Assembly: GCA_027347805.1 (NCBI GenBank)
Contig: DAIEQP010000210.1
Span: forward strand, 1 to 5,516
DNA from: Ignavibacteria bacterium
GTDB lineage: Bacteria; Bacteroidota; Ignavibacteria; Ignavibacteriales; Melioribacteraceae
Reading direction: 5' to 3'
DNA: 5,516 bases
Both the position numbers and the translations under genes were made by a program. The notes beneath the pieces were generated by a model. It had not been told where the DNA came from. It saw only the letters and a list, made by a program, of their open reading frames with translations, and did no database searches. This document shows, piece by piece, positions 1-5,516 of this stretch. Numbering within the stretch: position 1 is the first letter of the stretch; the number at the start of each line of letters is the position of its first letter.

Positions 1-111
1 AATTATACTCCAAAAATTGCCGTAAAAAGAGATATTAAATATGCAATCAGCAATACTTTTGGATTCGGCGGCCACAATGCAAGTTTACTTCTAAAAAAAT
101 ATGAAGGGTAA
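1..111 (+). CDS. fabF: 3-oxoacyl-ACP synthase II (FabF), C-terminal end only
   Basis: The reading frame enters from the left edge and gives 36 residues before TAA at 109-111. FabF is the cytoplasmic condensing enzyme that elongates acyl-ACP with malonyl-ACP in type II fatty-acid synthesis. The visible segment contains NTFGFGGHNASLLLKK (residues 18-33 of the fragment). This is the characteristic KAS II C-terminus, with the GFGG loop; F22 corresponds to the gating phenylalanine near the end of the E. coli enzyme. The catalytic Cys-His-His residues lie upstream, outside the window. The stop codon is two bases from the rnc start, the fabF-rnc order common in Bacteroidota and relatives. Other KAS-type enzymes share this C-terminus, so the FabF call rests partly on the neighbouring rnc gene. 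Confidence 0.9.
   Translation, partial: NYTPKIAVKRDIKYAISNTFGFGGHNASLLLKKYEG
103..108 (+). promoter_or_regulatory. Ribosome binding site of rnc, inside the end of fabF
   Basis: GAAGGG lies five bases before the TTG at 114 and overlaps the last codons of fabF. It supports the TTG as the rnc start, since no ATG lies near the expected N-terminus in that frame. It also suggests that rnc translation is coupled to termination on fabF. Confidence 0.6.
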
Positions 112-113
112 TT

Positions 114-881
114 TTGCTTGAAAAATTCTTTTATAGGTTAAAGTCTTTTTTTCAAAACAAAAAACTTCTGTTTTCTTTAGATAAAAATTTTCTAGCCAAT
201 CTTAAAGAGCTTGAAAAATTACTCGGTTATAAGATTTTTAATTATGATATTTACTTAAAAGCGTTTACACACCGTTCATATCTTGAACAATATCCTAAAT
301 TAAAAAAGTCTAATGAGCGTCTCGAATTTTTCGGCGATTCAGTTTTAAATATGATCGTTGCAAAATTCTTGTTCGATAATTTCCCTTCTGAAACCGAAGG
401 ATTTTTAACAAAGTCCAGAGCCTCAATGGTAAATCGTTTCCGTTTGTATGATGCTGCAAACGAAATTGGCTTGAATAAGTTTGTTTTGTTTAATGAAAAA
501 TATTTGCGTGGATCGAAAGATGGCTTTCAGACAATAATGGCAGATGCATTGGAAGCCTTAATTGGTGCAATATATATTGATCGGGGTTTGGAATCATCCG
601 AAAAATTTGTTTACCAGTATATTATCAAACCATTTAAGGAAGATGAATCATTTATTGCCGATACGAATTTTAAAGGTCAGCTTCTTGAATTTACACACGC
701 GGAAAAATTATCACCTCCGACTTATGTTGTAGTTAAAGAGGAAGGACCAACAAATAACAAAACTTTTATAATTGATGCTTATTTAGGTGAAGAATTTGTT
801 GGAAGGGGAACAGGGAAAAATAAAAAGATGGCTGAACAGCAAGCATCAAAAAATGCACTCCAAAAACTCCAATCAAAGTAA
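114..881 (+). CDS. rnc: Ribonuclease III
   Basis: This is the double-stranded-RNA endonuclease that processes rRNA precursors and structured mRNAs, acting as a cytoplasmic Mg2+-dependent homodimer. The protein has 255 residues. The nuclease domain spans about 31-175 and carries the signature NERLEFFGDSVL at 67-78. Its acidic residues E68, E71 and D75, together with D144 and E147 in ADALEALIGAIY, match the E. coli catalytic set, so the enzyme should be active. A dsRNA-binding domain follows at about 184-253, with the typical GTGKNKKMAEQQAS motif at 232-245. About 30 basic and aromatic residues precede the nuclease domain, making it slightly longer than the E. coli enzyme (226 aa). The start is TTG, chosen because it is preceded by GAAGGG and sits two bases after the fabF stop. 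The next in-frame methionine (M80) lies inside the catalytic domain. Confidence 0.97.
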   Translation: MLEKFFYRLKSFFQNKKLLFSLDKNFLANLKELEKLLGYKIFNYDIYLKAFTHRSYLEQYPKLKKSNERLEFFGDSVLNMIVAKFLFDNFPSETEGFLTKSRASMVNRFRLYDAANEIGLNKFVLFNEKYLRGSKDGFQTIMADALEALIGAIYIDRGLESSEKFVYQYIIKPFKEDESFIADTNFKGQLLEFTHAEKLSPPTYVVVKEEGPTNNKTFIIDAYLGEEFVGRGTGKNKKMAEQQASKNALQKLQSK

Positions 882-961
882 ACTAATTAATCCCTAGTTA
901 TGTTATAGTATTATCGAATTTTTGTATTCCAAAAGATTACATAATTCTGAAAATTACTTTG

Positions 962-967
962 AAAGGG
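962..967 (+). promoter_or_regulatory. Ribosome binding site deciding the VOC gene start
   Basis: AAAGGG lies five bases before the ATG at 973. It favours that ATG over the in-frame TTG at 922, which would add 17 residues that are not part of the fold. Confidence 0.6.
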
Positions 968-972
968 AAAAA

Positions 973-1374
973 ATGGTCAATCAAATATTTCTCAACCTTC
1001 CGGTAAAAGATCTTACAAAAACAATTCATTTCTTTAAGAATATAGGTTTTTCATTCGATCAGACTTATACAGATGAAAATGCAACCTGCATGATTATCGG
1101 AGAAAACATATACGCCATGCTGCTTGCTGAAAAATACTTCAAAACATTTACATCTAAAGAAATTTGTGATACAAAGGTGAATACTGAATTAATTTGCGCT
1201 TTATCAGTTGAATCCAAAGATAAAGTTGATGAAATTATTAATAATGTATTGTTATCAGGTGGCTCTGAACCAAGACAAGCCCAAGATCATGGTTTTATGT
1301 ATGGGAGAAGTTTCCAGGATATAGATGGTCATCTATGGGAAGTATTTTACATGGAAAGAAACTTGAAAAATTAA
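973..1374 (+). CDS. VOC superfamily (glyoxalase/bleomycin-resistance fold) protein
   Basis: From the ATG at 973 the protein has 133 residues, the usual size of a single-domain VOC protein made of two beta-alpha-beta-beta-beta modules. Module one begins with IFLNLPVKDLTKTIHFF (5-21) followed by the typical IGFSF. Module two ends with GFMYGRSFQDIDGHLWEVFYM (107-127), where E123 in WEV sits at the usual metal-ligand position. The first module has no His or Glu at the usual ligand site in its first strand (LNLPV), so a complete glyoxalase I metal site is not evident. This resembles a widespread subfamily annotated only as 'glyoxalase/extradiol dioxygenase-like', with no settled substrate. An in-frame TTG at 922 would extend the N-terminus, but the ATG has the better ribosome binding site and begins right at the conserved strand. 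It lies 91 bp after rnc and may be transcribed separately. There are no membrane segments. Confidence 0.85.
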   Translation: MVNQIFLNLPVKDLTKTIHFFKNIGFSFDQTYTDENATCMIIGENIYAMLLAEKYFKTFTSKEICDTKVNTELICALSVESKDKVDEIINNVLLSGGSEPRQAQDHGFMYGRSFQDIDGHLWEVFYMERNLKN

Positions 1375-1564
1375 AATCAAGTTTTATTTGTAAATCGCTT
1401 AATCCTCTGCTGTTATTGTTCATCACAACTCTATTATGTGAGGGGCTAATTACTTTTATGTAATCCTGTTATTTCATAGTTTACTTTAGTAAGAATTTAT
1501 CGATTATACTAATAGGAATAATCTTATTAATATGGAAGATTATAAACTACATAGCTAAAAGAAT

Positions 1565-3133
1565 ATGGAGGCGCTTAATATCGAACTGGATAAATTAAAA
1601 TTGGAAAACGCTTCATTAAAAACTCAGCATGAAAAAGAAATTTTCACAATGAAATTAATTGAAGAAGCTTTGCGTGACAGCGATAACCTTTTTAGGGACT
1701 TTATGGATAATCTTGATGCTATGATTATAATAAAAGACCAGGATTTGAAACCTGTATACTTCAATAAGAAAATGAAAGAATACTTTCCTACAGAAGGTTG
1801 GTTGGGTAAAACTCCAGAAGAAACTTTCCCACCTGAAATTGCTGCCAATATGAGAAAGATGGATGAAGAAGTATTCGAAAAAAAATATGTTGAATATGAA
1901 GAAACGTGGCAGGACAAACGAGGGAAAAAAAGAATATTATTTACTCGTAAGTTCATTATTAATCGTGACGGAAAGCCTGCAAATTTAGGTGCAATAATTT
2001 CTGATGTGACCGACCAGAGGAATGTTGAAAAAGCACTTAAAGAAAGTGAAGAGAAATACAGGACTCTGGTTCAATTCGCTAGTGATCCAATATTCAGTTT
2101 TAATCCTGATGAAACTTATAGATTTGTTAATGAAGCATTTGCCAGACCATTTGGTAAAACACCATCGGAAATAATTGGAAAAACTCCACATGATATTTTT
2201 TCATATGAAGAAGCTGAAAAAAGATTAAGGCTGGTTAGACATGTATTTAAAACTTGTGAGAGAGGTGAGATAGAAGTTAAAGTTGTAACAGTGAACGGTG
2301 AAGAAAAATATTACATTACTATTGTTGATCCAATAAAAAATTCTGAAGGAAAAATCATTTGGGTCAATTGTATTTCAAAAGAAATTACGGAACGTAAAAA
2401 AGCCGAAGAAGAAGTAAAAAGGAAGAATGATCAATTACAGAAAATTAACCGGGAACGAGATAAATTTTTGTCAATTATTGCACATGATTTAAAGAGTCCT
2501 CTGCATGGAATTCTTGGACTTACAAAATTAATGGCTACAGAGATTGAAGATTTCACGCCGGAAGATATAAGTTCATTAAGTAAAAAAATCTATTCTTCAA
2601 CAAATAATCTTTATAAACTTCTTGAAAATCTTCTGGATTGGGTAAGAATTCAGCAAGGTACATTTTCTTATGAACCTGCTATCTGTCAATTGTCTGGAAT
2701 TATAAATAACAACATTCAGTCAATAAAAGATTATGCAGAACAAAAAGGAATCAAAATTATAAATGAAGTGCCGTTCGAACAAAAGATTTTTGGTGACACT
2801 AAAATGATTGATATTGTGTTCAGAAACCTTCTTTCGAATGCAGTTAAGTTTTCTAATGAAGGAGGAATAATTAGAATAGGTATCAATAAAAAGAGCAATG
2901 AAACGCTTGAAGTTTTTGTTAGTGACACTGGCATCGGAATTAGTCTAGAAGAGCAGGAAAAGCTGTTTAAAATTGAGGAGAAAGTTGGAAAAATTGGAAC
3001 AGCGGGTGAAGACAGCACCGGTTTAGGATTAATTCTAGTTAAAGAATTTGTGGAAAAAAATGGCGGTAAAATTAATTTTGAGAGTAAACTTGGAGAAGGT
3101 AGTACATTTTATTTCACAATTTCTTCTATATGA
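1565..3133 (+). CDS. Soluble PAS-PAS sensor histidine kinase
   Basis: This 522-residue kinase should autophosphorylate on a histidine and pass the phosphate to a response regulator. A charged, probably coiled-coil segment (1-36) is followed by PAS 1 (about 40-152) and PAS 2 (about 163-277), each ending in the usual D-V-T or E-I-T linker (ISDVTDQR, SKEITERKKAEEE). The HisKA domain (about 298-365) has the H-box FLSIIAHDLKSPL with H307 as phospho-acceptor. The HATPase domain (about 408-521) has the N-box NLLSNAVKF (N421, N425), the G1 box DTGIGI (454-459) and the G2 box TGLGL (485-489). All catalytic motifs look intact. No hydrophobic stretch is long enough to be a membrane segment and there is no signal peptide, so it should sense a cytoplasmic cue. 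The PAS ligand cannot be read from sequence. No response regulator is adjacent, so the partner is unknown. ATG 1565 is the first in-frame start after an in-frame TAA at 1556. Its upstream region is A-rich, with only a weak Shine-Dalgarno match. A strong terminator follows. Confidence 0.95.
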   Translation: MEALNIELDKLKLENASLKTQHEKEIFTMKLIEEALRDSDNLFRDFMDNLDAMIIIKDQDLKPVYFNKKMKEYFPTEGWLGKTPEETFPPEIAANMRKMDEEVFEKKYVEYEETWQDKRGKKRILFTRKFIINRDGKPANLGAIISDVTDQRNVEKALKESEEKYRTLVQFASDPIFSFNPDETYRFVNEAFARPFGKTPSEIIGKTPHDIFSYEEAEKRLRLVRHVFKTCERGEIEVKVVTVNGEEKYYITIVDPIKNSEGKIIWVNCISKEITERKKAEEEVKRKNDQLQKINRERDKFLSIIAHDLKSPLHGILGLTKLMATEIEDFTPEDISSLSKKIYSSTNNLYKLLENLLDWVRIQQGTFSYEPAICQLSGIINNNIQSIKDYAEQKGIKIINEVPFEQKIFGDTKMIDIVFRNLLSNAVKFSNEGGIIRIGINKKSNETLEVFVSDTGIGISLEEQEKLFKIEEKVGKIGTAGEDSTGLGLILVKEFVEKNGGKINFESKLGEGSTFYFTISSI

Positions 3134-3157
3134 GATAATAATAAAAAGATTTTTAAG

Positions 3158-3184
3158 AACCCGCATTAGTTGCGGGTTTTTTTT
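3158..3184 (+). terminator. Rho-independent terminator after the histidine kinase
   Basis: A perfect 8-bp stem, AACCCGCA (3158-3165) pairing with TGCGGGTT (3171-3178), encloses the 5-base loop TTAGT. It runs straight into a T tract ending at 3184. It begins 24 bases after the kinase stop codon. The opposite strand has no comparable T tract directly after the hairpin, so it should act mainly on + strand transcripts. It separates the kinase from gcvP. Confidence 0.93.
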
Positions 3185-3196
3185 GTTTATGAATTT

Positions 3197-3251
3197 TTGA
3201 AATAATTCAGCAGTTCCGTTGAAATAATTATATTTCGTCGTTGAAAAAATT
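3197..3251 (+). repeat. Three direct 11-bp repeats at exact 22-bp spacing, upstream of gcvP
   Basis: TTGAAATAATT occurs at 3197-3207 and again, identically, at 3219-3229. TTGAAAAAATT, differing at one base, occurs at 3241-3251. The start-to-start distance is exactly 22 bp both times, about two helical turns, so the copies face the same side of the DNA. The 11-bp spacers between them are not alike apart from a shared CG at their ends. The set lies between the terminator and the gcvP start, where a promoter and operator are expected. Possible roles are a regulator-binding array or repeated TTGAAA -35-like elements. A chance result in AT-rich DNA or an old tandem duplication is also possible. 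The pattern is directly visible; the function is inferred. Confidence 0.55.
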
Positions 3252-3279
3252 AATAATCCCACAACAATTTGGATTAATC

Positions 3280-5516
3280 ATGAGTTTTGAATCATTTGAT
3301 GTGTTTGTTGACCGCCATATCGGCCCCAACTCTGAAGAAATTAATAAAATGTGCAACGTTATCGGCGTTGATACATTGGATGAATTGATTGATAAAACAA
3401 TTCCTGCTTCAATTAGACTTAAGGAAAAAATTAATCTGAATAAGCCCATGACAGAAATTGAATTCATGGATAAACTTCAGGAAATCGCTTCACAAAATAA
3501 AATATTCAAAAATTATATTGGATTGGGATATTACCCGACTATTACTCCTGGTGTAATTAAAAGAAATATTTTCGAAAATCCGGGATGGTACACTCAGTAT
3601 ACACCTTATCAGGCAGAAATATCTCAGGGAAGATTGGAAGCTTTACTGAATTTTCAAACAATGATTGTTGATTTAACAGGAATGCCGATCGCTAATGCAT
3701 CATTGCTTGATGAAGGAACAGCTGCTGCAGAGGCAATGGCAATGCTATTTTCAGTAAGGAAACCGGCAAGGAAAAATGCAAATGTATTTTGGGTATCTGA
3801 AGAATGTTTACCGCAAACAATTGATGTTTTAAAATCCCGATGCGCTCCATTGGGAATTGAACTTAGAATTGGTAATCATGAAAATATAGAACTTAGCGAT
3901 GATATCTTTGCAATTCTTGTTCAATATCCTTCAGCTAAAGGAAACATACATGATTATAAAAATCTATTCAAAGAAGTAGAAGAAAAAGGAATTAGCAGAG
4001 CAGTAGCTGCGGATATTTTATCATTAGCACTTTTAACTCCGCCAGGAGAATTTGGCGCTGATGTAGTTGTTGGATCAACGCAAAGGTTTGGTGTTCCTAT
4101 GGGGTATGGAGGACCTCATGCTGCGTTTTTTGCAACTAGAGACGAATATAAAAGGCAAATGCCGGGCAGAATAATTGGTGTTTCGATTGACGCACAGGGT
4201 AATCGAGCTTTAAGAATGGCTCTTCAAACAAGAGAACAGCATATTAAACGAGAACATGCAACAAGTAATATTTGCACTGCCCAGGTATTGCTGGCAATTA
4301 TGGCCGGTATGTATGCAGTTTACCATGGACCAAAAGGAATAAAAGCAATTGCGGAAAGAGTAAATGGATTGACAAAAGTTTTAGCAAAAGGATTAGGTGA
4401 ACTTGGATTAAATCAGAAAAACAAAAACTACTTTGACACATTAAATGTTTTATTTAATGAAGAAAATATTGATCAAAAACTGAAAAATATTTCTCAGATG
4501 AATGGAATCAACTTCGCATATTTTGGGAATCAGGAAGTTGGTATTTCTATATCTGAGGCAACAACGTTGAATGATATAAAAGATATTTTAACAGTCTTTG
4601 CAGAAACAATTAACAAACCATTTGATGCAGAAAAATTTATTTCTACTGTCGCTAATACTGGTTCATCGATTCAACAAGAATTAAGCAGGAAAAGTGAGTA
4701 TTTAACTCACCCGGTTTTCAATTCTTACTATTCAGAAACTGATATGCTTAGATATATAAAAGCATTGGAAAAGAAGGATTTGTCATTAACAGCATCAATG
4801 ATTCCTCTTGGTTCCTGCACAATGAAACTGAATGCTTCAACAGAAATGTTTGGAATCGGCTGGAATCAATTTGCTGATTTGCATCCGTTTGCTCCTATAG
4901 AACAGGCAGAAGGATATCAAAAATTAATAAATGAACTTGAAACAGATCTCAAAAATATTACCGGCTTTGATGCAATTTCTCTTCAGCCGAATTCTGGTGC
5001 TCAAGGTGAATATACAGGATTAATGGTTATTCGTGCTTATCATCATAGCAAAGGTGATTTCCATAGAAATATTGTTCTGATTCCTTCATCTGCTCATGGA
5101 ACAAATCCAGCCAGCGCTGTAATGGCGGGTGGAAAAGTAGTTGTCGTTAAATGTGACGAAAGAGGAAATATTGATGTCGCAGATTTAAAATTAAAAGCTG
5201 AACAATACAAAGATTCTCTTTCTGCATTGATGGTTACTTATCCATCCACTCATGGTGTTTTTGAAGAAAGCATTATTGAGATTTGTGAAATTATTCATCA
5301 AAACGGTGGTCAAGTGTACATGGATGGTGCAAACCTTAATGCACAGTTGGGATTAACAAGTCCAGGATTTATTGGCGCGGACGTTTGTCATTTAAATCTT
5401 CATAAAACATTTGCAATTCCGCATGGCGGTGGCGGACCAGGAATGGGTCCGATTGCAGTTGCTAAACATCTTTCGCCATTCCTGCCGGGACATTCATTGG
5501 TAAAAGTCGGCGGTGA
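3280..5516 (+). CDS. gcvP: Glycine dehydrogenase (decarboxylating), P-protein, 3' end beyond the window
   Basis: This is the PLP-dependent P-protein of the glycine cleavage system. It decarboxylates glycine and loads the aminomethyl group onto the lipoyl arm of H-protein. An uninterrupted frame gives 745 codons of an expected roughly 950-960, and the gene runs off the right edge. It is the fused single-chain form: the N-terminal half has RHIGP (12-16), NPGWYTQYTPYQAEISQGRLEAL, LLDEGTAAAEAM (142-153) and QRFGVPMGYGGPHAAFFA (268-285). The catalytic C-terminal half begins near 490 and has GSCTMKLN (511-518), SSAHGTNPASA (H606), YPSTHG (654-659), MDGANLNAQ with D682 for the PLP ring nitrogen, and HLNLHKTF with the PLP lysine K709, followed by the glycine-rich GGGGPG loop. 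ATG 3280 is chosen because it lies just before the conserved N-terminus. An in-frame TTG at 3241 would add 13 residues and falls inside the repeats. The terminator upstream implies its own promoter. The gcvT and gcvH genes are not in the window. Confidence 0.97.
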   Translation, partial: MSFESFDVFVDRHIGPNSEEINKMCNVIGVDTLDELIDKTIPASIRLKEKINLNKPMTEIEFMDKLQEIASQNKIFKNYIGLGYYPTITPGVIKRNIFENPGWYTQYTPYQAEISQGRLEALLNFQTMIVDLTGMPIANASLLDEGTAAAEAMAMLFSVRKPARKNANVFWVSEECLPQTIDVLKSRCAPLGIELRIGNHENIELSDDIFAILVQYPSAKGNIHDYKNLFKEVEEKGISRAVAADILSLALLTPPGEFGADVVVGSTQRFGVPMGYGGPHAAFFATRDEYKRQMPGRIIGVSIDAQGNRALRMALQTREQHIKREHATSNICTAQVLLAIMAGMYAVYHGPKGIKAIAERVNGLTKVLAKGLGELGLNQKNKNYFDTLNVLFNEENIDQKLKNISQMNGINFAYFGNQEVGISISEATTLNDIKDILTVFAETINKPFDAEKFISTVANTGSSIQQELSRKSEYLTHPVFNSYYSETDMLRYIKALEKKDLSLTASMIPLGSCTMKLNASTEMFGIGWNQFADLHPFAPIEQAEGYQKLINELETDLKNITGFDAISLQPNSGAQGEYTGLMVIRAYHHSKGDFHRNIVLIPSSAHGTNPASAVMAGGKVVVVKCDERGNIDVADLKLKAEQYKDSLSALMVTYPSTHGVFEESIIEICEIIHQNGGQVYMDGANLNAQLGLTSPGFIGADVCHLNLHKTFAIPHGGGGPGMGPIAVAKHLSPFLPGHSLVKVGG

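Noticed and set aside
1449..1492. Two short inverted repeats, ATTAC/GTAAT (1449-1464) and TTACT/AGTAA (1481-1492)
   Set aside because: The arms are only 5 bp of mostly A/T with no T tract after them. They are too weak to call as terminators or operators.
1480..1510. Possible promoter for the kinase: TTTACT (1480-1485) and TATACT (1505-1510)
   Set aside because: The -10-like box is good, but the -35 match is poor and the 19-bp spacing is long. AT-rich DNA yields such pairs by chance, and the consensus of the host sigma factor is uncertain.
1532..1558. Eight-codon open frame (MEDYKLHS) just before the kinase
   Set aside because: It has no ribosome binding site at a suitable distance and no attenuator-like structure follows, so a leader peptide is not supported.
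1567..1571. GGAGG overlapping the kinase start codon, as a ribosome binding site for a later start
   Set aside because: No in-frame ATG, GTG or TTG lies at a proper distance. The next in-frame candidate is the TTG at 1601, 29 bases after GGAGG, so the ATG at 1565 stays the best start.
1624..1956. Minus-strand open frame of 110 codons inside the histidine kinase gene
   Set aside because: It lies wholly within the kinase coding region, its translation is Ser/Phe/Ile-rich with no recognisable domain, and the kinase reading explains the sequence. The same holds for the shorter minus-strand frames at 1985-2191 and 2731-3018.
3185..3279. Glycine riboswitch in front of gcvP
   Set aside because: Such a riboswitch is known upstream of gcv genes in other bacteria. 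Here fewer than 100 AT-rich bases are available and no paired, GC-containing aptamer-like helices are visible.
3035..3467. Minus-strand open frames across the kinase-gcvP junction
   Set aside because: They run through the terminator hairpin and overlap well-supported genes. Their translations show no family motifs.

Overview
The window is AT-rich bacterial chromosome with every gene on the + strand. The most likely source is the Bacteroidota/Chlorobiota/Ignavibacteria group. That placement is an inference from the fabF-rnc gene order, a single-chain (fused) glycine decarboxylase, the style of the PAS-type histidine kinase and the low GC content. No RNA marker gene is present to confirm it.

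Layout from left to right: (1) the last 36 codons of a FabF-type 3-oxoacyl-ACP synthase; (2) RNase III (rnc), starting at a TTG two bases after the fabF stop, so the two are probably cotranscribed and translationally coupled; (3) after a 91-bp gap, a small VOC/glyoxalase-fold protein whose start is best placed at the ATG at 973; (4) a 190-bp gap with only weak signals; (5) a soluble histidine kinase with two PAS domains and no adjacent response regulator; (6) a strong rho-independent terminator right after the kinase; (7) a leader of about 95 bp carrying three copies of an 11-bp sequence at an exact 22-bp period; (8) gcvP, the glycine cleavage system P-protein, open at the right edge of the window with 745 codons visible.

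The genes do not form one pathway. fabF and rnc are a conserved housekeeping pair (fatty-acid elongation and dsRNA processing). The VOC protein and the kinase look like separate units. gcvP is insulated from upstream transcription by the terminator and should have its own promoter. I see no mobile element, CRISPR array, tRNA or rRNA, and no sign of an undescribed multi-gene system. The one non-coding pattern that the genes do not explain is the 22-bp-period repeat set in front of gcvP.
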